A DNA stretch of 50,146 nucleotides, from assembly GCA_015065295.1 (NCBI GenBank), contig SVQN01000011.1:1-50146 (forward strand), read 5' to 3'. Positions 41,354 to 47,913 of this stretch are shown one piece after another. The notes under the pieces were generated by a model. That model did not search any database, was not told where the DNA came from, and saw only the letters and a program-made list of their open reading frames with translations. A program made the position numbers and the translations under genes. Origin of the DNA: Oscillospiraceae bacterium. Lineage in GTDB: Bacteria; Bacillota; Clostridia; Oscillospirales; CAG-272. Each line of letters opens with the position of its first letter. The stretch's first letter is position 1.

Positions 41354-42640
41354 ATGACACACGAAACCAAGTATGACGTCGTTGTCCTCGGCGGGGGATT
41401 CACCGGATGCGCGGCCGCACTCGCAGCGGCCCGGCTGGGACAGAAAACGCTGTTGCTGGAGGCGTCCGGATTCCTCGGCGGGGCGGCGTCCAATTGCCTC
41501 ATTTTTCCGCTCATGCCGTATGCAACGTCCGTGAAGGATGAGGACGGAAATCCGAAGAAGCATTACCTCAGCCGCGGGATTCTCGCCGAACTTGTGCGCG
41601 ACCTGCAGGAAACCGGCGATATCCGCGGCGACAGCGGGTTCCTTGATGAGGCCGTCAAGCTCCTGCTCGACCGGAAAATGCTCGAAGTCGGCGTGCAGGT
41701 GCTGTTCCATGCTACCCTCTGCGGCGTGAAGAAGGACGGCAGTCATATCGACTCCGTGGATGTCGTCACCAAGGCGGGCGTGCTGACCTTTGAAGGACGG
41801 ATGTTCATCGACTGTACCGGTGATGCTGACCTCTGCACCATGGCCGATGTTCCTACCGTCCTCGGACGCGAACCCGACCACCTCTGCCAGCCCATGACCC
41901 TCTGCTTCCGCGTTGCCAACGTCGATAAGCAGGCGTTCTTCGCCAACCGCGACGAAATGCGCCGCCTCCATAAGGAGTGGCTCGACGCAGGACGGTTCAC
42001 GAATCCCCGCGAAGATATCCTCGTCTTCGACTATCCCATCGACGGGATGCTCCATTTCAATACCACCCGCGTGGTCAAGCATAACCCCGTTGATCCCTTC
42101 GACGTCACCCGCGCCGAAATGGAAGCCAGACGGCAGGTGCAGGAACTGCTCGATTTCTTCCGCGTGAACAAGCTCGCCGGAATGGAAAATGCACGGCTCG
42201 TCTATACTGCGCCCAGCATCGGTGTACGCGAAAGCCGGATGCTCGTCGGGGACTACGTCCTCACCGGTCAGGATCTTGTGGACTGCACGAAGTTCGACGA
42301 TGCGATCGCTGCGGGCAACTACGATATTGACATCCACAATCCCGAAGGAAGCGGCACGAGCCACTATTACTTCCCTGCCGGAACGTGGTACACGATCCCC
42401 TTCCGTTCGCTCATCCCGAAGGCAGCGGATGCGGACAATCTGCTCGTCGGCGGACGGTGCATTTCCGTCGATCACGAAGCGCAGGCATCCGTGCGGATTA
42501 TCCCGATCTGCACGACCACCGGTGAAGCGGCAGGCGTCGGTGCGGCGGTTGCCAACCGTGAGGGAACGACTGTACAGTCGGCGGATGTGAAGGAAGTCCA
42601 GCGGATTCTGGTGGAATCCGGAGCGTATATTGGAATCTGA
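41354..42640 (+). CDS. FAD-dependent oxidoreductase (FAD_oxidored family)
   Basis: A 428-residue flavoprotein. VVVLGGGFTGCAAALAAARLGQKTLLLEA (from residue 9) is the FAD-binding Rossmann motif with a Cys right after GGGxxG. MFIDCTGDADLCTMADVP is the second conserved block and DNLLVGGRCISVDHEAQASVRIIPICTTTGEAAGVGAAVA the C-terminal FAD block. This family is common in polysaccharide-use clusters of gut bacteria, with unknown substrates. ATG 41354 is 8 bases after AAGGAG. Single-gene unit with its own promoter and terminator (42657). Confidence 0.87.
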   Translation: MTHETKYDVVVLGGGFTGCAAALAAARLGQKTLLLEASGFLGGAASNCLIFPLMPYATSVKDEDGNPKKHYLSRGILAELVRDLQETGDIRGDSGFLDEAVKLLLDRKMLEVGVQVLFHATLCGVKKDGSHIDSVDVVTKAGVLTFEGRMFIDCTGDADLCTMADVPTVLGREPDHLCQPMTLCFRVANVDKQAFFANRDEMRRLHKEWLDAGRFTNPREDILVFDYPIDGMLHFNTTRVVKHNPVDPFDVTRAEMEARRQVQELLDFFRVNKLAGMENARLVYTAPSIGVRESRMLVGDYVLTGQDLVDCTKFDDAIAAGNYDIDIHNPEGSGTSHYYFPAGTWYTIPFRSLIPKAADADNLLVGGRCISVDHEAQASVRIIPICTTTGEAAGVGAAVANREGTTVQSADVKEVQRILVESGAYIGI

Positions 42641-42656
42641 CGTTTTATTAATGCAG

Positions 42657-42687
42657 AAAGCCGTACATTTTTCATGTACGGCTTTTT
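42657..42687. terminator. Bidirectional terminator between convergent genes
   Basis: AAAGCCGTACAT (42657-42668), 5-nt loop, ATGTACGGCTTT with T-run. Confidence 0.9.
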
Positions 42688-42956
42688 CATTCGTTATTTG
42701 CAAAGCATTCTGCCATCATACGAACGCCGAGACGAAATCCTGTAAGGAAGGAATGTCGGTCGATTAAATCCCGCTGTTCGGCAAGGCCACAGCAAATTTT
42801 ATCAAAACGATCTTTCTGTTCTTCTGTCAGCTCTGCAAGAAGCAGGTGACGATTTTCCTCGACCAGAGAGAGAAGATCAGTCAACTCTTCCCGATCATAT
42901 GCTGTCCGGTCACCTCCGCTGATATTGCCGTAATAGAGTTCATCAAGAATTTTCAT
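42687..42956 (-). CDS. DUF6809-like small protein, 89 aa
   Basis: A soluble helical protein, MKILDELYYGNISGGDR at the start and SFLTGFRLGVRMMAE at the end. It is a paralogue of 47574-47843: by eye about 42 of 89 positions are identical. I recall this family as DUF6809; function unknown. The start at 42956 is set by AGGAGG and by the paralogue; the longer frame adds 10 unlikely residues. It is next to the GDSL gene but separated by a terminator. Confidence 0.75.
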   Translation of the reverse strand: MKILDELYYGNISGGDRTAYDREELTDLLSLVEENRHLLLAELTEEQKDRFDKICCGLAEQRDLIDRHSFLTGFRLGVRMMAECFANNE

Positions 42957-43082
42957 AGGTATCCTCCTGTTTTTTTGATTATGCAATTCTATAATAACAC
43001 CATTTTTGCAAGAGTGCTGGGTTTATTACCATTTGGTACTATGAAATTTTTCAACCCAAAACCACCGGAAGATTTGCCGGAA

Positions 43083-43121
43083 TAAGAAAAAACCGTACAG
43101 AATTTTGTACGGTTTTCTTAT
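43083..43121 (-). terminator. Terminator of the SGNH hydrolase gene
   Basis: AAAACCGTACA (43089-43099) pairs with TGTACGGTTTT (43106-43116); A-run on the left becomes the T-run on the minus strand. Confidence 0.85.
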
Positions 43122-43125
43122 CCTT

Positions 43126-43782
43126 TCACATCGCTTTCAGATAAGCGAAAATCTTCTTCGCCAGAAGCTCGTGTCCCGCATCGTTCGGATGCAGTCCGTC
43201 CGGACAGTATCGTTCGCGGATTACATCTACCTTCGGCTGAATGCCGCTTTCCGCGTACAGGTCGAGTACCGGAATGCTGTAGAATTCCGCTACTTCGCGG
43301 ATGATGTTCACATATACCTTCAGCGGAGCCACATTGTATGCCTTGTTGCCGTCTCCCTTCGGGTTGTCTTCGTTCAGACGGTGCAGAGGAGTCAGGATCA
43401 CCATCGGCTTGCCCGGGAAACGTTCGTGCATCCGGGTCATGATGTGGTGGCACGCTCCGTAGAACGTGTACGGCGTACGGTCCGCAAATGTGCCGAGCGG
43501 CGCGTCGCCGTGACCGAAGTCGTTCGTGCCGCCGAACAGGACGACGATGTCTGCGTCTTCGTCGAGTTCCTCAATGCGGCCGCTCATGTCCATATCCCAG
43601 CGTTCGTTCGTCGGAACCGCCTGCTTTGCAAAACGTGTGCCGCCGATGCCGTAGTTCTTCACTTCGCGGCATTCGCCCCACTGTCCGACAAGAGTGACAA
43701 AATGCTTGTCCACGCCGGTCGTTCCGTGGCCTTCCGTGATGCTGTCACCGAGAAAAACGATCTTTTTTCCTTTGAGTTCCAT
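43126..43782 (-). CDS. SGNH/GDSL hydrolase (esterase/lipase family)
   Basis: A 218-residue hydrolase. Block I is IVFLGDSITEG with Ser14, block III FGGTNDFG with Asn87, and block V DGLHPNDAGHELLAK with Asp195 and His198 completing the catalytic set. No signal peptide, so it is cytoplasmic; such enzymes remove acetyl or acyl groups from sugars, or act on lipids. Its position among binding proteins and glycosidases favours an acetylesterase of imported glycans. Ribosome site is weak (GGCAGG). Promoter with embedded inverted repeat at 43812-43850. Confidence 0.87.
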   Translation of the reverse strand: MELKGKKIVFLGDSITEGHGTTGVDKHFVTLVGQWGECREVKNYGIGGTRFAKQAVPTNERWDMDMSGRIEELDEDADIVVLFGGTNDFGHGDAPLGTFADRTPYTFYGACHHIMTRMHERFPGKPMVILTPLHRLNEDNPKGDGNKAYNVAPLKVYVNIIREVAEFYSIPVLDLYAESGIQPKVDVIRERYCPDGLHPNDAGHELLAKKIFAYLKAM

Positions 43783-43811
43783 AAAAAATACCTGCCTTTA
43801 CGGAAAAATAT

Positions 43812-43850
43812 GTTCCCCTGCATTGTATCACAATCACAGGGGAACGTCAA
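43812..43850 (-). promoter_or_regulatory. Promoter with palindrome, SGNH hydrolase gene
   Basis: On the minus strand TTGACG (43845-43850), 17-bp spacer, TACAAT (43822-43827). GTTCCCCTG (43812-43820) and CAGGGGAAC (43837-43845) form a 9-bp inverted repeat spanning the promoter, a candidate operator or the terminator of the upstream binding-protein gene. Confidence 0.65.
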
Positions 43851-43872
43851 GATTTTTTATGAAAGGTTCGCT

Positions 43873-45366
43873 TTATTCCGCAGTCAGGGCTTCGACAACC
43901 TTGCTGAGATATTTGTCCAGAACCTTGCTCTGTGCCTTCATGGTGGATGCCCAGTTGGTGTTGCCGTTGACAACCGCGTCGCGGAACAGGGAGTAGGTCA
44001 GGTAGCCCATATTCGCGCAGAACAGACGGCCGAAGTCGAAGTTCGCGGAGCCGCGGATGATATCGTACATCTTGCCTGCGTCATCGTCGGAGGAGAACTT
44101 CACCTTCAGAGCGACTTCAAAAAGTGCAGGAGAGACGGTGCGGTAGCTTTCGGATGCGAGACATTCCAGAACCGCTGCCGACATTTCGGGATTCTTCACG
44201 TCGGTCGGGATACCGTACAGCGTATAGGGGAAGGACATGGCGGTGTGATAACCTTCCTGCGCTTCGTCATACTTCGGCATCGGAAGAATTCCGTAGGATG
44301 CTTCGGATGCGCGCAGATAGTTGGTTGCGTAGGAAATTTCGGTGTCGAAGAACAGGGCGCGGTCTTCCATGAAGGCATTGCGCGCGTGGTCGTAACCTTC
44401 CATCGTATAGCCTGCGAGGTACAGACCCGGCTGCTGGTACATTTCAACCATCTTGGTCAGGAGAGCCTGCGTCTTTTCGCCGCTGAATTCGGGAGAGATA
44501 ATCGGCAGACCGTCGTCACCGAAGGTTGTGGTGCTGAGACCGCTCGCAAAGAAGAACGGGTCGTTGTAAACCGGCTGGGTGATGAAGCCGAAATGGTCCA
44601 TCGGGTCGCGGGTACCGTCGCCGTTTGCGTCCACATAGCAGAGAGATGCCAGTTCGATCATCTTGTCGATCGTCCAGGTTCCTTCGTAAACCAGTTCATA
44701 CAGACTGCCGAGCGCGTGATTGTCCGCAACGGTCTTGTTGAAGTACATCGCGTACAGCATACTGATCATGTTGGTCGAAATGTCGCCGGAGCAGAAATAC
44801 AGCTTTCCGCCGCAGACCGCTTCGCTCATCAGAGAGGACGGCCACCACGGCATATCAAAATCGAGGTGCGGCAGTTCGGCCAGATTGTGGAGAACGCGGT
44901 TGTATGCGAGAAGCGTACCCGCCATGGAGTAACCCGCGACAATATCGTACGCACCGTCGCCCGCCATGGTGCTGTTGATGACGGAGTTCGCCCATGCCTG
45001 ATGGTTGGCATTGTTGCCGGGAGCGAGGGTGTATTCAAGGACGACGTTCAGGCGTTCTTCCACGGTCTGGTTGCGCTGGAATACGGCGTCATTGACAACG
45101 TCGCCGTTGAGTTCTTCCGTGAAGAATTCCGTGATCGCCACTTCTTCCCAGCCGAATGTATGGACGGACGACGCACCGAAGTCGAGGTCAGCGGGAAGAT
45201 TGTCTGGAAGGAATTCGGTTTCCGCTTCGGTTTCGACCGCTTCCGCAGCCGCCGTATCCGCTGCGGGGGCATCGGTCACAACGGGATCGTCCGATGTAGT
45301 GTCACTGCAAGCGGCGGATGCCAGCATGATTGCCGCAAGCAGGAGAGAAAGAAGACGTTTTTTCAT
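43873..45366 (-). CDS. Extracellular solute-binding lipoprotein (sugar ABC transport)
   Basis: A 497-residue lipoprotein. MKKRLLSLLLAAIMLASAAC gives a lipobox with Cys20, followed by an acidic Asp/Thr/Ala linker. The two-lobe body includes YVDANGDGTRDPMDHFG, YGILPMPKYDEAQ and VSPALFEVALKVKF, the same places as in the other binding proteins of the window, with clear divergence elsewhere. It has a near-consensus promoter at 45426-45454 and an AAGGAG site. No permease gene is adjacent. The next gene downstream is the SGNH hydrolase. Confidence 0.9.
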   Translation of the reverse strand: MKKRLLSLLLAAIMLASAACSDTTSDDPVVTDAPAADTAAAEAVETEAETEFLPDNLPADLDFGASSVHTFGWEEVAITEFFTEELNGDVVNDAVFQRNQTVEERLNVVLEYTLAPGNNANHQAWANSVINSTMAGDGAYDIVAGYSMAGTLLAYNRVLHNLAELPHLDFDMPWWPSSLMSEAVCGGKLYFCSGDISTNMISMLYAMYFNKTVADNHALGSLYELVYEGTWTIDKMIELASLCYVDANGDGTRDPMDHFGFITQPVYNDPFFFASGLSTTTFGDDGLPIISPEFSGEKTQALLTKMVEMYQQPGLYLAGYTMEGYDHARNAFMEDRALFFDTEISYATNYLRASEASYGILPMPKYDEAQEGYHTAMSFPYTLYGIPTDVKNPEMSAAVLECLASESYRTVSPALFEVALKVKFSSDDDAGKMYDIIRGSANFDFGRLFCANMGYLTYSLFRDAVVNGNTNWASTMKAQSKVLDKYLSKVVEALTAE

Positions 45367-45425
45367 GAGAAAATTCTCCTTGATTGATAATATGGATAAG
45401 ATTTTACGGATATTTCTGTTCCTTC

Positions 45426-45454
45426 ATTATACTGTATCCGACATTTTTTGTCAA
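45426..45454 (-). promoter_or_regulatory. Promoter of solute-binding gene 43873-45366
   Basis: On the minus strand TTGACA (45449-45454), 17-bp spacer, TATAAT (45426-45431). Confidence 0.88.
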
Positions 45455-45505
45455 GAATTACGGGGGTTCTGCCCGCAAAAATCCGTCTTTTTTTGCCGAA
45501 TCCGC

Positions 45506-45534
45506 TTGTACCCCGTCGGCAGTCGTGGTATAAT
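45506..45534 (+). promoter_or_regulatory. Promoter of the TIGR04076-M42 unit
   Basis: TTGTAC (45506-45511), 17-bp spacer, TATAAT (45529-45534). Confidence 0.75.
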
Positions 45535-45595
45535 ACCCACGACAACACAAAATTTCCTTCACAGGACACATCCTTACCAAAAAGGAGATTGGATT

Positions 45596-45922
45596 ATGAC
45601 CAAAGTAAAAATCACCGTTCTGAAAACGATGTTTCTGGACGACGTCGCAAAGGAATACGGCAAACCGGAGCTTGGACCGTGCAAAGCCATGAAGGAAGGC
45701 GCGGTCTATTACGCGGACATCCGCTGTCCGGAAGGATTCTGCCACACGGCGTGGAACTGCATCTATCAGTATGTGTTCGCTCTCGCCAACGGCGGCGGGA
45801 AAGAGGGCTTTTTCTACAACGATTGGACAAAAGAACCCGGCGTGGCGATCAGCAGCTGCAACGACGGCTTCCGTCCGGTGATCTTCAAGCTCGAAGCAAC
45901 CGACATTCCGTCGGAAAAATAA
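45596..45922 (+). CDS. TIGR04076 family protein
   Basis: A 108-residue protein of a small anaerobe family of unknown function. The sequence shows VKITVLKTMFLDDVAKEYG, GPCKAMKEGAVYYA and the characteristic CPEGFCHTAWNCIYQYVFALANGG. Conserved Cys residues hint at a redox or metal role, which is inference. The ATG follows AAAGGAG by 9 bases. The M42 peptidase gene begins 45 bases downstream and is probably in the same operon. Confidence 0.82.
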   Translation: MTKVKITVLKTMFLDDVAKEYGKPELGPCKAMKEGAVYYADIRCPEGFCHTAWNCIYQYVFALANGGGKEGFFYNDWTKEPGVAISSCNDGFRPVIFKLEATDIPSEK

Positions 45923-45967
45923 GATTTTCTTTGATATTTCATCATTTACATAAAGGAGTTTCTATCC

Positions 45968-47005
45968 ATGAACAGATCCTACGCAGATTACGCGGTTGAA
46001 AAAACCGTGGAACTTCTTGCCATCGACAGCCCCTCCGGTTATACCGACGCGGCGGCGGAATGGGTGCGCGATGCGTTTGCGGCACTCGGCTTTGACGCGC
46101 AGATCACCAGAAAAGGCGGCGTTCTCGTTGATTTCGGCGGAACCGATGCCGAAGACGGCCTGTTCCTCGAAGCGCATACCGACACGCTCGGCGCAATGGT
46201 TTCCGAAATCAAGGGCAGCGGCCGTCTGAAGGTGACGAACCTCGGCGGTATGCGCGCGGAAAATGCGGAAGCCGAAAACGTCCGCGTTCACACCCGTGAC
46301 GGCCGTGTGATCGAAGGCACGCTCCAGCTCTGCAACGCGTCCGTTCACGTCAACATGAGCTACGGCGATACCAAGCGGACGTGGAACGCAATGGAAGTCG
46401 TTCTCGACGAAGACGTTCACTCGGCGGCGGATACCCGTGCGCTCGGTATCGAAGTCGGCGACATCGTGGCGTTCGACCCGCGCACCGTTGTGACGAAGAC
46501 GGGCTACATCAAGAGCCGTTTCCTCGACGACAAGCTGTCCGTCGGCATCCTGCTCGGCTTTGCGAAGTACCTTGCAGACGAAAAAATCACGCTCCCGCGC
46601 CGTACCTACGGTCACATCACCGTATACGAAGAAGTCGGCCACGGCGGTTCCGCATCGGTTCCGGCCGGTGTAACGGAAGCGATCTCTATCGACATGGGCT
46701 GCGTCGGCGACGGACTGGCCTGCACCGAAAAAATGGTTTCCATCTGCGCGAAGGATTCCGGCGGCCCCTACTCCTATCAGGTAACGGGCAAGCTGATCGA
46801 AGCGGCGAAGAAGGAAGGCGCGGACTACGCGGTTGACATTTACCCCGGCTACGGCTCCGACGTGGAAGCGACCCTGCGTGCGGGCTACGACATCCGCCAC
46901 GGTCTGATCGGCGCGGGCGTTTACGCCAGCCACGGGTACGAACGTTCCCATGTCAACGGTGTGGACAGTGCGCTGAAGGTGCTGAAGGGCTATCTGGGGT
47001 TATAA
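45968..47005 (+). CDS. M42 family metallopeptidase (aminopeptidase / endoglucanase-like)
   Basis: A 345-residue cytosolic di-zinc aminopeptidase. Ligands and catalytic residues are seen in LEAHTDTLGAMV (His70, Asp72), FLDDKLSVG, YEEVGHGGS, ISIDMG and the terminal SHGYERSH. The family includes enzymes named FrvX/YsdC-type. It probably trims small peptides. AAAGGAG precedes the ATG. Its last codon and stop (47003-47005) abut the inverted end of element G. Confidence 0.88.
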   Translation: MNRSYADYAVEKTVELLAIDSPSGYTDAAAEWVRDAFAALGFDAQITRKGGVLVDFGGTDAEDGLFLEAHTDTLGAMVSEIKGSGRLKVTNLGGMRAENAEAENVRVHTRDGRVIEGTLQLCNASVHVNMSYGDTKRTWNAMEVVLDEDVHSAADTRALGIEVGDIVAFDPRTVVTKTGYIKSRFLDDKLSVGILLGFAKYLADEKITLPRRTYGHITVYEEVGHGGSASVPAGVTEAISIDMGCVGDGLACTEKMVSICAKDSGGPYSYQVTGKLIEAAKKEGADYAVDIYPGYGSDVEATLRAGYDIRHGLIGAGVYASHGYERSHVNGVDSALKVLKGYLGL

Positions 47006-47007
47006 GA

Positions 47008-47173
47008 TAACGTGAGTTCGATGGAAAATCCAATGGGTTGGTTAACACATCGTAGGGCGGGGGTTTACTCCCGCCGTGAAAAAATTTAAATCGTTCGTAA
47101 CGGCGGGAGACAAGCCCCCGCCCTACGGTTTTGATAGTTCTCTTATCAAATTTTATCTCCTCGAACTCACGTT
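47008..47173. repeat. MITE-like inverted-repeat element (family G)
   Basis: Ends AACGTGAGTTCGA (47008-47020) and TCGAACTCACGTT (47161-47173) are perfect inverted repeats. Inside, CGTAGGGCGGGGGTTTACTC and CGGCGGGAGACAAGCCCCCG are further inverted copies. It lies directly after the M42 stop codon. Confidence 0.8.
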
Positions 47174-47189
47174 AAGATAAAAATATAGA

Positions 47190-47227
47190 AGGCTGTTCCC
47201 ATCACACCGATGCGGAGCAGCCTTTTT
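47190..47227 (+). terminator. Terminator of the M42 peptidase unit
   Basis: AGGCTG-TTCC pairs with GGA-CAGCCT and is followed by TTTTT. Confidence 0.7.
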
Positions 47228-47232
47228 ATAAT

Positions 47233-47463
47233 TTACAGTATTTTGTCATACGGCTTCGGATTGTCTGTCAGTCCGAGAAGGTAGTCGGTCGAGGTTTTGT
47301 AGAGAACTGCAAGGCGGATGAGATAGTGAATTGGGATTTCACGCTGTCCGCTTTCATAACGGTGATATTGGGATTGCGGTATATGAAGAAGTGTTGCCAG
47401 CTGACGTTGGGAAAGGTCATGGTCTTCCCTCATATCGCGCAGTCTGCGATAATAATTATTCAT
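47233..47463 (-). CDS. Small XRE family transcriptional regulator
   Basis: A 76-residue Cro/CI-type repressor consisting only of the helix-turn-helix: LRDMREDHDLSQRQLATLLHIPQSQYHRYESGQREIPIHYLIRLAVLYKTSTDYLLG (from residue 8). AAGGAG precedes the ATG at 47463. It is divergent from the DUF6809-like gene across 110 bases that hold direct GATATCC sites (47479 and 47533) flanking the promoter of that gene, so mutual control is likely. Confidence 0.85.
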   Translation of the reverse strand: MNNYYRRLRDMREDHDLSQRQLATLLHIPQSQYHRYESGQREIPIHYLIRLAVLYKTSTDYLLGLTDNPKPYDKIL

Positions 47464-47493
47464 AATAATTCTCCTTTTGATATCCGTTTGGCG

Positions 47494-47522
47494 TTGACAT
47501 TTTAACATAGATCGTGTATAAT
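47494..47522 (+). promoter_or_regulatory. Promoter of the second DUF6809-like gene
   Basis: TTGACA (47494-47499), 17-bp spacer, TATAAT (47517-47522). GATATCC occurs at 47479-47485 and 47533-47539, flanking it. Confidence 0.82.
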
Positions 47523-47573
47523 ACATCAGAATGATATCCAAACAGCGATCAAATAAAGTAAAAGGAGTCCCCC

Positions 47574-47843
47574 ATGAAAATCCTTGACGAATTCTACAAC
47601 GGCAACATCAGTGCGTCCGATCGCCCGGCATCGTATTATATGGAACTGAACGAAATCACCAGCCTCCTCAATAAAAACCGCGAAAAGCTCCTCGCCGGGC
47701 TGACCGACGAACAGAAACACCTGTATTGCCAGATCGAACGGTTCTTCTGCGAACGGAAGAAAATCGACGACCGCTATGCCTTCCTCGCCGGATATCGTCT
47801 CGGCGTGCAGATGACCTCAGAATCCCTCGCGGACGAAAACTGA
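47574..47843 (+). CDS. DUF6809-like small protein, second paralogue, 89 aa
   Basis: Same length and layout as the product of 42687-42956: MKILDEFYNGNISASDR at the start, LLAGLTDEQKHLY in the middle and YAFLAGYRLGVQM near the end. Helical, soluble, function unknown. AAAAGGAG precedes the ATG. It is divergent from the small XRE regulator and precedes the GH3 gene, which has its own promoter. Confidence 0.75.
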   Translation: MKILDEFYNGNISASDRPASYYMELNEITSLLNKNREKLLAGLTDEQKHLYCQIERFFCERKKIDDRYAFLAGYRLGVQMTSESLADEN

Positions 47844-47851
47844 TCTCCGCC

Positions 47852-47880
47852 TTGACAAAATCCGTCCTTCATGATAAGAT
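47852..47880 (+). promoter_or_regulatory. Promoter of the GH3 gene
   Basis: TTGACA (47852-47857), 17-bp spacer, TAAGAT (47875-47880). Confidence 0.75.
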
Positions 47881-47913
47881 TATACCGGAAATTTTATGAA
47901 GGAGAGTCCCATT

